Of a stretch of 56,040 nucleotides of DNA, positions 7,729 through 17,097 are shown piece by piece (position 1 is the first letter of the stretch; each line of letters starts with the position of its first letter). The notes under the pieces are model-generated. The model saw only the letters and a program-made list of their open reading frames with translations, was not told the origin of the DNA and did no database searches. The stretch lies in NCBI GenBank assembly GCA_963923455.1, contig CAWULT010000017.1, positions 1 through 56,040 on the forward strand, given 5' to 3'. Source of the DNA: CAWULT01 sp963923455 (GTDB lineage: Bacteria; Acidobacteriota; Vicinamibacteria; Vicinamibacterales; UBA2999). The position numbers and the translations under genes are program-made.

Positions 7729-9555
7729 TCATCGCGTGCCGACGGCGAGCGACACGGTCATCGCGGCGCCGGGCATCGCCACGCCGCCAATCTCCTGGTA
7801 CCGCACGTCGAACAGGTTCGTGCCCTCGACGGCGAGTTCGTAGCGCCCGGCGAACCGGCGTCCGATCCGCGCGTCGAACAGCAGGTAGTCCTGGGTCAGG
7901 CCGGGTCGGCTGCGCCGCTTGTACTCGAGGCGCGGCGCCACGCGTACGCCGCCCGGCAGCGTCACCGCGCCGGCTCCCGTGAACGCGCGCGGCGCGAAAT
8001 CGAGCACGTACTTGGAGAGCTGGCCCACGGCTGCGGCGTCGAGGTCGATGCCCGTGTAGCCGGCCTGCAGGAACGCGCCGCCCGCAAACGCCCGGCGCAC
8101 GCTGATCTCGACGCCGCGGGTGTCCACGTCGCGGACGTTGTAGGTCTGCCAGCGCACGGTCGCGTCCGGGCGCAGCCAGTCGATCACGTCCGTGTCCGCG
8201 CGGCCGAACACCGCCGCGTGGACGATCCAGTCGCCCGGCAGGAACAGGTCAGCGCCGCCCTCGCCCGCCCACGAGCGCTCGGGCCCCACGTCGGCGCGCG
8301 CGAGGTTCGCCGGGTCGGAATAGTAGCGCTCGGTGAAGGTGGGAACCCGGAACGCACGGGCCAGTGAGGCGCGCAGGCGCAGGCGGGGCGCGACCCACCA
8401 GCCCGCGCCGAGCGACGGGCTCCACGCGGTGCCGAACCGCGAGTACTCGTCCACGCGAAGCGCGGCGTCGAGCTGCACGCGCGACGCCAGCACCTGACGC
8501 CACTCCCCGAAGCCGCTGACGCGGCCGAGCGCATGGTCGCCGAGGTTGGTCGAGCGTATCCAGTCCCCGCCGCCCTCGACGCCGGCCGTGATCGTGGCCC
8601 CGGTCGTGGTCCTGCGCGAGGCCACCACGCGCCCGATCGCCGCGTGCGTGCGGTGGCGGTTGTCGGACAGTTCGGGCCGCGTCTGGTTGAACAGGAACCG
8701 GTCGCCGTGCGAGCGATAGGACGCCTCGCCCCGCAGCGTCCAGCCACCGGCCGACCCGAGCGGCTGTGTGCCCGACACCAGCGTCTGGTTGGTCCACTCG
8801 CGCGACGGGGCGTTACCTCCGTAGAAGTTGAACGCGCCGAACTCCTTCCACAGGTACGACACGCCGACCGTAGCGCCGCTGCGGAACGTGGTCTGCGCGC
8901 GTGCGAGCCGTGTGTCGAAGTCGCGGTCGTCCATGAAGCCGGACGAGCGGTCGGCCGAGACCGCCAGCGTCTGCGTGATGCCACCGCGCGAGAAGCCGGC
9001 CTGGCCCCGGCCCGACGCGTAGCCGAAGCTGCCGCCGTCGACGACCACGGACGGCGACGCCTGCTTGCGCGTGATCACGTTGACGGTGCCGCCGAACGCG
9101 TCGGCGCCGAAGATCGACGAGCCCGGCCCGTAGAGCACCTCGATCCGTTCCACGGCGTCGAGCGGCACCGGGATGTCGCCGTTGTGGTGGCCCGACTGTG
9201 CATCGTTGAGGCGCATGCCGTCGACGAGCACCAGCATCTGGCCGAAATTGGCGCCGCGCACGGCGAAGTCGCTCTGCACGCCGCGGACGCCCCGGGCGCG
9301 AACGTCGACCGACGCCGCCAGGCGCAGCACGTCGGCGACGCTGCTCGCCGGGAGGCTCGCGATCTGTTCACGGGTGATGACCGTCATCGTCCGGGTCACG
9401 CTGCCCAGTTCGACCGGCGCCGCCGACGCCGTCACGACGACCGTCTGCCTGAACGCCTCTTGCGCGGTCGCCGCCGTCGCCCACAGGGCCAGGCACACGG
9501 CCGCCACGCCCGCACCCGCGCATGGGATGGCGCGCCCTCGGTTCCCCTCTCGCAT
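7729..9555 (-). CDS. TonB-dependent outer-membrane receptor (BtuB/siderophore-like)
   Basis: This 608-residue protein begins with a basic region and a hydrophobic signal peptide ending near ATAQ (residue 32). A TonB-box-like QTVVVTASA stretch (about 37-45) follows, then a plug domain (about 55-165) with the ADAFGGTVNVITRK signature, and the remainder is a 22-strand-type barrel. This is the size class of cobalamin and siderophore receptors. The ligand cannot be named: there is no cobalamin riboswitch or iron-box-like operator in the 22 bases separating it from the upstream carrier gene, so it is probably cotranscribed with that gene. It converges with agmatine deiminase across 78 bases. Confidence 0.85.
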   Translation of the reverse strand: MREGNRGRAIPCAGAGVAAVCLALWATAATAQEAFRQTVVVTASAAPVELGSVTRTMTVITREQIASLPASSVADVLRLAASVDVRARGVRGVQSDFAVRGANFGQMLVLVDGMRLNDAQSGHHNGDIPVPLDAVERIEVLYGPGSSIFGADAFGGTVNVITRKQASPSVVVDGGSFGYASGRGQAGFSRGGITQTLAVSADRSSGFMDDRDFDTRLARAQTTFRSGATVGVSYLWKEFGAFNFYGGNAPSREWTNQTLVSGTQPLGSAGGWTLRGEASYRSHGDRFLFNQTRPELSDNRHRTHAAIGRVVASRRTTTGATITAGVEGGGDWIRSTNLGDHALGRVSGFGEWRQVLASRVQLDAALRVDEYSRFGTAWSPSLGAGWWVAPRLRLRASLARAFRVPTFTERYYSDPANLARADVGPERSWAGEGGADLFLPGDWIVHAAVFGRADTDVIDWLRPDATVRWQTYNVRDVDTRGVEISVRRAFAGGAFLQAGYTGIDLDAAAVGQLSKYVLDFAPRAFTGAGAVTLPGGVRVAPRLEYKRRSRPGLTQDYLLFDARIGRRFAGRYELAVEGTNLFDVRYQEIGGVAMPGAAMTVSLAVGTR

Positions 9556-9577
9556 GGGCGTTCAGTGTACGTCGAGC

Positions 9578-10915
9578 CTACTCGAGCGGGGGTGCCGGGG
9601 CCCCAGCCGCGACCGGCGCCGTGCCCAACGGCTGGGACGCGGCACCGGCCTGCGCCACCATCCGCTCCTGACGACGGCCGAGCCACAGCCCGTTGGCCAG
9701 CCACGCGAGCGCGATCGGCACCGCCACCCAGGCCGTGCCGACGACGCCCAGGCCGAGCACACCCATGATCGCGTAGGCCCAGGCGCCCACCTGATCGCCG
9801 GTCCGGTAGACGAAGGTGTCGATGAAGCTCTTGGCCTTGTAGCGGTCCTCGCGCGGCAGCACGGTGAACAGCACCTCGCGCGTCGGGCGCGCGATCGCGA
9901 AATTGCCCGCCCGCCGGATCGCCTGGAACCACACGACGACCGCCGTGATCGGCAGCAGCCCGAGCACGGCGAAACCCGCCACGCTGACCGCCGGCAGGAT
10001 GGCCAGGGTGAGCGCCACGCCGAGCAGGCGCAGCGCCGACGCGGTGGCGAACATCTGCAGCACGAACGACAGCACGTTGGTCAGCAGGTCCACCTGCGCG
10101 AAGTAGGCGGTGCGTGCGGCGCGGTCGGCGATGCCGGCGTCGACGATCTGCGCCTGCTGGAAGTAGAGGAACGTCGACAGGATCGTGAAGAGCAGCATGT
10201 AGAGGCTGACCCCGATCAGGTAGGGCGAGCTGACGGCGTGGCTGATGCCCGCCAGCACGCCGCCGCCGATCGGCTGCTCCGCGTCGACGCCGCCCCGCGT
10301 GTCACGCAGCCGCGCCGACTGCCGCGACAGCCGCCGCACGCCGAGCACGGCGAGTTCGAGCAGCGCCGCCGACAGCAGCAGCAGGTACATCGGGGGCACC
10401 ACGCGCACGAGGGTGGCAGTGAGCACCGACCCCGTCATGGCGCCGAGGGTCCCCGCGGCGCTGATCACCCCGAACAGGCGCGTGGCCTGCTCGCGCGTGA
10501 AGATGTCGGTCATGAAGGCCCAGAAGACCGACGGCACGAACAGGTTGAAGACCGCCGTCCAGTTGTAGAAGGCCCGTCCCACCCAGACGTTCTGCCGCGC
10601 GTCGGCCGCCTCGAACAACACGAAGAACAGCACGAGGTTGGCCATGAAGAAGCGGTAGGTCCACGACACGAACTGCTGGCGCGGCAACCGGGCCACGAGG
10701 CCCGAGAACGCGGGATTGGCGGCCGTCATCGCGATCAGCGTGCCGGTGAAGAGCCACGGCAGGTTCTCGACGCCGCCGGCGACGCCGGCCTCGTCACGGA
10801 TCGGCCGAATCACGTAGTACGAGGCGAGGACCGCGTAAAAGTAGAGCCACGTCCATCCGAGCGCGGGCAGTTCCCCGGCCCTGACGTCGACGACCCACCG
10901 CACCGACCGCAGCAT
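9578..10915 (-). CDS. 12-TM carrier of the ATP/ADP-translocase-like (NTP/NDP exchanger) MFS group
   Basis: This 445-residue inner-membrane protein has about twelve hydrophobic segments. Its start (VRAGELPALG, then ASYYVIRPIRDEAG) resembles bacterial proteins grouped with plastid/Rickettsia ATP/ADP translocases and often annotated simply as MFS transporters. Substrate is unknown; free-living relatives need not exchange nucleotides. I chose the ATG at 10913-10915 because a GGAGGG sequence sits 5-6 bases upstream; a longer frame extends to 11137 but encodes low-complexity, non-membrane residues. The TonB receptor gene follows 22 bases downstream, so the pair may import one nutrient across both membranes. 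Confidence 0.65.
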   Translation of the reverse strand: MLRSVRWVVDVRAGELPALGWTWLYFYAVLASYYVIRPIRDEAGVAGGVENLPWLFTGTLIAMTAANPAFSGLVARLPRQQFVSWTYRFFMANLVLFFVLFEAADARQNVWVGRAFYNWTAVFNLFVPSVFWAFMTDIFTREQATRLFGVISAAGTLGAMTGSVLTATLVRVVPPMYLLLLSAALLELAVLGVRRLSRQSARLRDTRGGVDAEQPIGGGVLAGISHAVSSPYLIGVSLYMLLFTILSTFLYFQQAQIVDAGIADRAARTAYFAQVDLLTNVLSFVLQMFATASALRLLGVALTLAILPAVSVAGFAVLGLLPITAVVVWFQAIRRAGNFAIARPTREVLFTVLPREDRYKAKSFIDTFVYRTGDQVGAWAYAIMGVLGLGVVGTAWVAVPIALAWLANGLWLGRRQERMVAQAGAASQPLGTAPVAAGAPAPPLE

Positions 10916-11234
10916 GCATCCCTCCGCCCGGCGCGCCGCCGCGACCCGGGCCGCGGGCACGGCATCTCGCGGGCCAGACCCCGCGTCACCCGCATGACCG
11001 GGTCGCCACATTCTATGAGGCCGATGGTCCTGACCAGGTGGCGCCTCGTCATGCCATCCTGTGTCGCCACGACCGCACCACCCTGTGGGGGTGGCTCGTT
11101 CGCGTGAGGCGCCGCCGAACTTATGCAATGTGCGCATATATGGACGGCATCACCTATTCGTTGCCGCCAGTCTCCGCGAAGGCCATGATCCCCGCCGTCA
11201 GAGCAAGGCGTTCGGGTAACCCTAGGAGGCGATC
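10916..11234. promoter_or_regulatory. Divergent intergenic region between the carrier and the Oar-like receptor
   Basis: These 319 bases contain no convincing gene. The only AT-rich stretch is at about 11117-11145. It holds an inverted repeat, TATGC (11122-11126) and GCATA (11134-11138) separated by 7 bases, next to a CATATAT run that could serve as a -10 element for the rightward receptor gene. This could be an operator or promoter; the assignment is weak. Confidence 0.3.
11224..11229 (+). promoter_or_regulatory. Strong ribosome-binding site of the Oar-like receptor
   Basis: A perfect AGGAGG lies five bases upstream of the ATG at 11235 and fixes the start of the receptor. Confidence 0.75.
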
Positions 11235-14200
11235 ATGAGGCGTGTACTTGCCAGGGCTGGGGCCGCGTTGGTCGGCCTGGTCCTGCTGCCTGCCGCGGTC
11301 TTTGCGCAGGCATCGATTACCGGAACCGTGAAGGACACGTCGGGGGCCGTACTGCCCGGCGTCACAGTGGAGGCGGCCAGCCCCGCGCTCATCGAGAAGG
11401 TCCGCACGGCCGTCACCGACGGCAGCGGGCAGTACCGCATCACGGAACTGCGCCCGGGCGCGTACACCGTGACGTTCACGCTGCCAGGATTCAACACCGT
11501 CAAGCGGGACGGCATCACGCTTCAAGGCTCCTTCACTGCCGAGATCTCCGTCGAGCTGCGCGTTGGCGCGCTCGAGGAGACGATCGTGGTGACGGGTGAG
11601 GCTCCCATCGTCGACGTGCAGAACGCCCGCGTGCAGCGGGTCATGGACTCCGAGAAGATCGCCGAGCTCCCGACCGGCCGCAACATGTTCAACCTCGGCG
11701 TGTTGATCCCCGGCGTGTCCATCTCGACCGGCGGCGGCATCGCGTCGCAGGACGTCGGCGGTGCGCTCGGCCCCGAGACGCGCGCGCTCGTCGTGCACGG
11801 CGGCCGGACCGAGGACCAGCGCTTCCTGATGAACGGCGTCTCGCTCAGCTCGATGATCGGCGGCGGCTGGGGCGGCGGCGCCATCCCGAACGCCACCGGC
11901 GTGCAGGAGATGGTGTTCGACACCGCCGCGGTCAGCGCGGAGCTCGCCACCGGCGGCGTCCGCATCAACTTCATCGCGAAGGAGGGCGGCAACCAGTTCC
12001 ACGGCACGCTCTTCGGCAACTACTCGAACGACGCGATGCAGGGCAGCAACATCGGGCAGGACCTGATCACGCGCAACCCGCTGCTCCGCAACGCGGGCTC
12101 GATCGACAAGAACTGGGACTTCAACCCCGGCTTCGGCGGCCCGCTGAAGAAGGACAAGGTCTGGTTCTTCCTGAGCGGCCGGTCGCAGGGCGCCTACGTG
12201 TTCGCGCCGGGCATGTTCTTCAACAAGAACAACGGCAACCTGAACGCCTGGAGCTACGACCCCGACCTGAGCCGGCCGGCCTCGAACGAGCGCACGTGGC
12301 TCGACGGCCAGTTGCGCCTCGCCTGGCAGATCAACCAGAAGAACAAGCTGGGTGTGACCTACCAGCAGCAGGTCAACTGTCTGTGCCACGACGCCATCAC
12401 GGCGACGACGGCCCCCGAAGCCGCCCAGGACCGCCGGTTCCCGGTGCAGCGCCCGATCCTCGTCGACTGGACGTCGCCGATGACCAGCAAGCTGCTGCTC
12501 GAGGTGTCGGGCATCCACCGCGTCGAGCGCTGGGGCAACATGCACGTGCAGACCAAAGGTGACGAGGTCGACCCGCGTGCCATCGGCATCCTGGACCAGA
12601 ATGCGTTCGTCCCGGCGCTGAACACCTCGATCGCGAATCTCGCGTACCGGGCCGGCGGCTACAACGGCACGTTCAACAACTCGTGGAACAACAACTTCCA
12701 CTGGCGGGCCCACCTGTCGTACATCACGGGCTCGCACGCGTTCAAGTTCGGCGCCAACAACGCCTATGGGTACCACGAGAACACGACCTACGTGAGCAAC
12801 CAGAACGGGATCAGCTACCGCTTCAACAACGGTGTGCCGAACTCGGTCCGCTTGCGCGCGCTGCCGGTCACGCAGAAGATCGCCGTCGACCAGGACTTCG
12901 GGCTGTTCGCGCAGGACAAGTGGACGATGAACCGCCTGACGCTGTCCTACGGGCTGCGCTACGACCACTTCGTCAACTCCTTCCCGGCGCAGACGCTGGG
13001 CGTCTCGCCGCTGACGCCGAACCGCAACCAGTCGTTCCCGGTGACGAAGAACCTGAGCTACAACGACATCACGCCGAAGTCGCAACTGGCGTACGACGTG
13101 TTCGGTGACGGGAAGACCGCGATCAAGGTCAGCCTCAACAAGTACCTGCAGGGTCTCGGCACGACCGGCACCTTGACGGGCGGTCCGAACCCGATCGCCA
13201 ACCTGTCGCTCGTGGCCGATCGCGTCTGGACCGACGCCAACGGCGACTACACACCGCAGTGCGACCTGGTCAACCCGGTCGCCAACGGCGAGTGCGGCCC
13301 GACGATTCCGGCCGACTTCGGCTCGGTGCGGCCGAACTCCAACTGGGACCCCGACCTGCTCCGCGGCTGGGGCAAGCGCAACTTCAACTGGGAGTTCTCG
13401 GCCGGCGTCCAGCAGCAGGTCGCGCCCCGGGTCTCGGTTGACGTGGCCTACTTCCGCCGCTGGTACGGCAACTTCCTCGCCACGGACAACCTGGCCGTCG
13501 GGCCGTCCGACTACAGCACGTTCAGCATCGTCGCGCCAAACGACTCGCGCCTCGGGACGTCGGGCCAGACGATCAGTGGCTTCAAGAACATCAACCCCGA
13601 CGCCGCCACGCGCGTGCCCAACAACTTCGTGACGCTGGCCAAGAACTACGGCAAGCAGATCGAGCACTGGAACGGCGTCGACGTCAACGTCAATGCGCGC
13701 CTGCGCAACGGGCTGTTCGTCCAGGGCGGCACGGGCACGGGCCGCACGTCGACCAACAACTGCGAAATCCTGGCGAAGCTGCCGGAGATGGGCTTCGGCA
13801 ACATCAACGGCGTCGCACAGTCGGCGGGCACGTTCCCCTACTGCAAGGTCGACGGCGCATGGATCACGCAGGTGAAGGGCGCGGCCTCCTACACCGTCCC
13901 GAAGGCGGACGTGCTCGTGGCGGCCACCTACCAGAACCTGATCGGACCCGAGGTGTCGGCGCACTTCGTCGTCGCCAGCGCCGGCGCCACGTCGCAGTAT
14001 CTGCAGGGGCTCGGACGCCCGCTGGCCGGCACTGCGAACGTCACCGGCACGCTGCTGCAGCCGAACCAGACGTTCGAGGGCCGTCTGAACCAGCTCGACC
14101 TGCGCTTCTCGAAGGTGCTTCGCTTCGGCGGCCAGAAGATCATGGCCGGCGTTGACGTCTACAACGTGTTCAACGCGGCCACGGTGATCGCGCTGAACAG

Positions 14201-14306
14201 CGGCTACAACCTGAGCGCGACCGGCGCGCTGCCGGGCCAGTACCCCGTGCCGACCAACATCCTGCAGGCGCGGTTCATCAAGTTCAGCGCGCAGTACGAC
14301 TTCTAG
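11235..14306 (+). CDS. Oar-like TonB-dependent receptor with N-terminal carboxypeptidase-regulatory domain
   Basis: This 1023-residue outer-membrane protein has a signal peptide (1-25, cleaved after VFAQA or nearby). An Ig-like carboxypeptidase-regulatory domain follows (about 26-110: SITGTVKDTSGAVLPGVTVE ... LRPGAYTVTFTLPGF), then a TonB-type plug and a very large barrel ending in aromatic F (KFSAQYDF). This is the typical acidobacterial Oar architecture. Ligands of the group are mostly unknown; peptides and oligosaccharides are suspected. It is monocistronic, framed by its own ribosome-binding site and a strong terminator. The Asn-rich barrel is normal for the family. Confidence 0.88.
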   Translation: MRRVLARAGAALVGLVLLPAAVFAQASITGTVKDTSGAVLPGVTVEAASPALIEKVRTAVTDGSGQYRITELRPGAYTVTFTLPGFNTVKRDGITLQGSFTAEISVELRVGALEETIVVTGEAPIVDVQNARVQRVMDSEKIAELPTGRNMFNLGVLIPGVSISTGGGIASQDVGGALGPETRALVVHGGRTEDQRFLMNGVSLSSMIGGGWGGGAIPNATGVQEMVFDTAAVSAELATGGVRINFIAKEGGNQFHGTLFGNYSNDAMQGSNIGQDLITRNPLLRNAGSIDKNWDFNPGFGGPLKKDKVWFFLSGRSQGAYVFAPGMFFNKNNGNLNAWSYDPDLSRPASNERTWLDGQLRLAWQINQKNKLGVTYQQQVNCLCHDAITATTAPEAAQDRRFPVQRPILVDWTSPMTSKLLLEVSGIHRVERWGNMHVQTKGDEVDPRAIGILDQNAFVPALNTSIANLAYRAGGYNGTFNNSWNNNFHWRAHLSYITGSHAFKFGANNAYGYHENTTYVSNQNGISYRFNNGVPNSVRLRALPVTQKIAVDQDFGLFAQDKWTMNRLTLSYGLRYDHFVNSFPAQTLGVSPLTPNRNQSFPVTKNLSYNDITPKSQLAYDVFGDGKTAIKVSLNKYLQGLGTTGTLTGGPNPIANLSLVADRVWTDANGDYTPQCDLVNPVANGECGPTIPADFGSVRPNSNWDPDLLRGWGKRNFNWEFSAGVQQQVAPRVSVDVAYFRRWYGNFLATDNLAVGPSDYSTFSIVAPNDSRLGTSGQTISGFKNINPDAATRVPNNFVTLAKNYGKQIEHWNGVDVNVNARLRNGLFVQGGTGTGRTSTNNCEILAKLPEMGFGNINGVAQSAGTFPYCKVDGAWITQVKGAASYTVPKADVLVAATYQNLIGPEVSAHFVVASAGATSQYLQGLGRPLAGTANVTGTLLQPNQTFEGRLNQLDLRFSKVLRFGGQKIMAGVDVYNVFNAATVIALNSGYNLSATGALPGQYPVPTNILQARFIKFSAQYDF

Positions 14307-14328
14307 ACGCGCACGAACGACGTCACGG

Positions 14329-14360
14329 AAGGGGGCGGGCCCAGCCGGGCCCGCCCCCTT
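14329..14360 (+). terminator. Strong hairpin terminator after the Oar-like receptor
   Basis: A perfect 14-bp stem (14329-14342 with 14347-14360) around an AGCC loop lies 22 bases after the receptor stop. The descending arm ends in TT followed by CTGCTGT, a poor U-tract. It could serve both convergent genes. Confidence 0.7.
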
Positions 14361-14462
14361 CTGCTGTACGGGACGGCCCCTGCCGCGTCCGCGGAGGGTG
14401 GCACCGAGGCCCCGGGACGGGGCGCAGGGCCCGCGGGCTGGCGCCGCCGGCGACGGGCCGCG

Positions 14463-14903
14463 TCAGTTCCAGCGCATCAGGAGGACGCCGGCGACGAGCA
14501 GGCCCGCGCCGGCGATGCGGGAGGCGGAGAGCGGCACGGGCGTCGCCCCAAGCCAGCCGAACTGATCGAAGAGCAGCGCCAGGGCCATCTGTCCGGCCAT
14601 GATCGTCGCCGCCATCAACGCGGTGCCGAGCCGCGGCGCGAGCACGACGCTCATCGTCACGTACGTCGCGCCGAAGATGCCCCCCGTCCACATCCACCAG
14701 GGGCCGCGCGACAACCCGTCGGTCGACACGGTCTGCCGCGTCGCGAGACCGACGACGACAAGGAGCATCAGGCCGACCACGAACTGGCCGACGGCGGCCC
14801 AGATCGGCGACCCGCTGGCAAAACGCAGGCGCGTGTTGACGACGGCTTGGACGGCGACGCCGGCACCGGTGGCCAGCCCCAACAGGATGTACGCGAGATT
14901 CAC
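14463..14903 (-). CDS. YdcZ/DUF606-type DMT superfamily small transporter
   Basis: This 146-residue protein consists almost wholly of about five transmembrane helices. It matches the YdcZ (DUF606) group of the drug/metabolite transporter superfamily, including the N-terminal A-V-Q-A-V-V-N-T-R-L motif and the later GGIFGATYV and AAxIMAGQM segments. Substrate is unknown. The start is a GTG (14901-14903) backed by a TGAGGAG ribosome-binding sequence six bases upstream. It appears to be a single-gene unit converging with the Oar-like receptor. Confidence 0.75.
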   Translation of the reverse strand: MNLAYILLGLATGAGVAVQAVVNTRLRFASGSPIWAAVGQFVVGLMLLVVVGLATRQTVSTDGLSRGPWWMWTGGIFGATYVTMSVVLAPRLGTALMAATIMAGQMALALLFDQFGWLGATPVPLSASRIAGAGLLVAGVLLMRWN

Positions 14904-14945
14904 GGCACGCTCCTCAGAGCGCCCATGATAGCGGACGGGCGCGCG

Positions 14946-16256
14946 TCAGCTGCGCGGCGCCGCCCGGAAGTAGTCCGGCAGGTCGGGCTTCGTGTCGCGC
15001 AGGATCTCGAGGATCGCCTGGCGATCGCCGGCCGTCAGGCGCGCATAGCGCGGTGCGGTCTCGGCGCCCGACAGCACCGCCCACAGGCTCGCGTAGATCG
15101 CCGCTTTCGCCTCCGCCGGCAGCTCCGTGAAGGGCTCCGAGTAGATCAGGTACGAGCAGGGGTACTTCAGCAGCCGCGTCCGCAAGTCGAGTTCGCGCAG
15201 CGAGCGACCCCGCTGATCCCTGGGCCCGCCCTGCTGGAACCGCTCCGCGAAGGCCGTCGTGCCGGCGATCGGCCCGGGCAACACCGTCTCGTCGACGAAG
15301 AGCATGTAGTCGACGACGTCACTGGCCATCTCGGTCAGGGGACGCCCCACCGCCGCGGTCCCGATGCGGGCCTCCCACCCGATCCGCGTCAGGCGGTTCA
15401 ACATCTGCGACTGGTGCTCGATGACCAGCAACGCGACGAGGTCGCTCGACATGGACTGGTACTCGGCCCCGTCGAAGCGGCCGGCAAGGTCGGTCACGTG
15501 CACCGTTTCCGGCGTGATCATCGACGTCAGGTCGGCGGGGTTGGTCACGACGGCGTTGCCCATGTGGCTGGCGCCGCTGTGCGTGCCGGTGACGAACCAT
15601 CCGCCCCACCGGCGCTCGAAGAGGCTCCGGTGATCGGTCGTGAACGTCGGGCCGTACATCGCCAGCCCGTCGGCGCCGGGATAGACGCTGCCGATGAACA
15701 TCCCGGGCACGTACTGCGTGCCCTCGAAGGCGTGGCACTGGACGCAGACGGCACTGTTGCGCTCGAACACCGGCACCGCGTCCGGGCTCTGCTTGAGCGT
15801 GTAGAAGACGCCGCCCTGCCTGCCGTCCTGCGCGACGAACTCGAGCACGTCGCTGCCCTTCACGAAGCCGACCGCCACGGTGTCGTTGAAGTAGATCGCA
15901 CGCGGGTTCTTCGGCCCGATCCTCGGAGCCTGGAAGCTCGTCTTCGAGAAGACGAGCATCTGCGACTCGACGGGCACGGCGAGCGCATCGAGGATCGACC
16001 GCAGGTACCCGCCCCGGCCGGGCGTGTAGGTCAGCTTGACGTCACCGCGCTTGAGGGCCTCGCCCAGCCGGGCCACGGGGTCGGCGGTCGGCGTCGCCCC
16101 GTAGGCGATCGCAGGATGGTTGCGGTACTGCGACGGCTGGAGCGGCGCCTGCGTCGAAGCCATCCCCAGTGACACCAGCCAGCACGCCGAGGCCACGGCC
16201 ACGACGGCGCGGGCGCGGAACGACGGAACGCGGAGGCGCGGACGAACGATGTTCAT
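14946..16256 (-). CDS. Exported c-type cytochrome-like protein
   Basis: This 436-residue protein has an N-terminal hydrophobic export segment (about 16-34) and a single haem-c motif, CVQCH (C171-H175). It lies in a protein otherwise unlike small cytochromes c. I recognise no catalytic domain; it resembles uncharacterised acidobacterial and proteobacterial proteins that carry one haem site in a 400-500-residue scaffold. The ATG at 16254-16256 was preferred to an upstream in-frame ATG (16532) because the signal sequence starts here. Downstream of it lies only the DMT transporter gene, 42 bases away. Periplasmic electron transfer or peroxide chemistry is possible but not shown. Confidence 0.55.
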   Translation of the reverse strand: MNIVRPRLRVPSFRARAVVAVASACWLVSLGMASTQAPLQPSQYRNHPAIAYGATPTADPVARLGEALKRGDVKLTYTPGRGGYLRSILDALAVPVESQMLVFSKTSFQAPRIGPKNPRAIYFNDTVAVGFVKGSDVLEFVAQDGRQGGVFYTLKQSPDAVPVFERNSAVCVQCHAFEGTQYVPGMFIGSVYPGADGLAMYGPTFTTDHRSLFERRWGGWFVTGTHSGASHMGNAVVTNPADLTSMITPETVHVTDLAGRFDGAEYQSMSSDLVALLVIEHQSQMLNRLTRIGWEARIGTAAVGRPLTEMASDVVDYMLFVDETVLPGPIAGTTAFAERFQQGGPRDQRGRSLRELDLRTRLLKYPCSYLIYSEPFTELPAEAKAAIYASLWAVLSGAETAPRYARLTAGDRQAILEILRDTKPDLPDYFRAAPRS

Positions 16257-16446
16257 GATCCGGTGCAGGTGCCGGTGCAACGTTCGCACCAGACAGGCGG
16301 CCACCCCACCGCCCAAGACTACACGCTCGACGGCGGCGAGGGCAGGCTGGCGTAGGGGCGCCGTGGAAGAATCGCCCAGCAGCTGTGAATTTCTTCCCGC
16401 ATCGGCGCGCCGGACGCGCGAGAAGCATCGAGCCTGACGCCGGGAG

Positions 16447-17028
16447 TCACTCCACGGCGACCGCGGCCCGATCGTAGGCACTTTCCATGATCGGGTCCGG
16501 GTAAGTGATGCGCAGTGCACGGCCGCGTCCACCCGGCGCGGCGATCACGACGCGTCGCAGGGCCCCTGACGTCCAGGTCTCCCATCGATCGGGCTGGCCG
16601 TCGAGGTTGCGGTCTTCCTGTGCCCAGGCCAGCGCCCCGTGACGGTATCCCTCGCGCCGGGCGACGACGCGGCCCGACGGATCGAATGCCTCCACCGCTG
16701 CGAGCACGGGCTCGGAACCGTGGTCCTGGACCGGACCAGCCTCGTAGAACTCGCGGCGTTCGAGGCGGCCGTCGCCGTTCTCGTCGACGTCGACCCGGCT
16801 GAGCCGTCGGCCGTCGAAGTACGCCACCCATTCGAAGTGGCGGTCGCGATCGGCATCGTAGGCGAGGCTGCGCAGCCGGCCGGTCACGGTGTCGTAGGCG
16901 GGGCGCAGGCCCTGGTCGGCCTGACGCGGCTGGTGGCTGCCACAGCCCGTCACGCCGATCCAGGCGACCGCGGCTGCCGACGCCATGGGCGACCTGCCGA
17001 ACACCCGGAACCGACGACCGCGCGCCAT
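16447..17028 (-). CDS. Putative lipoprotein with EF-hand-like calcium loops
   Basis: This 193-residue protein starts with a basic region and a hydrophobic stretch ending in a lipobox-like GVTG-C29, so it is probably a lipoprotein. A DxNxDGxxExxE loop (D82-E93) fits the EF-hand calcium consensus, and two further Asp-rich loops (about 58-64, and EDRNLDGQPD near 142-151) look like degenerate copies. No enzymatic function is evident. The start at 17026-17028 gives a clean signal sequence; the frame stays open upstream to 17298 but without plausible sequence. It is divergent from the small exported protein at 17098 across 69 bases. Confidence 0.5.
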   Translation of the reverse strand: MARGRRFRVFGRSPMASAAAVAWIGVTGCGSHQPRQADQGLRPAYDTVTGRLRSLAYDADRDRHFEWVAYFDGRRLSRVDVDENGDGRLERREFYEAGPVQDHGSEPVLAAVEAFDPSGRVVARREGYRHGALAWAQEDRNLDGQPDRWETWTSGALRRVVIAAPGGRGRALRITYPDPIMESAYDRAAVAVE

Positions 17029-17097
17029 GCCCCTGATCTCGGCTGCATCGAGGCCGAACTGGAGCGCCGCCGGCCGGTGGCCGATAGCAGCCACAGT

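Noticed and set aside
9556..9577. Cobalamin riboswitch before the BtuB-like receptor
   Set aside because: Only 22 bases separate it from the upstream gene, with no room for or trace of the conserved elements.
11154..13964. 936-codon minus-strand frame inside the Oar-like receptor
   Set aside because: It is antisense to a receptor with signal peptide, recognisable domains, ribosome-binding site and terminator; composition is Val/Arg/Asp-rich without domains.
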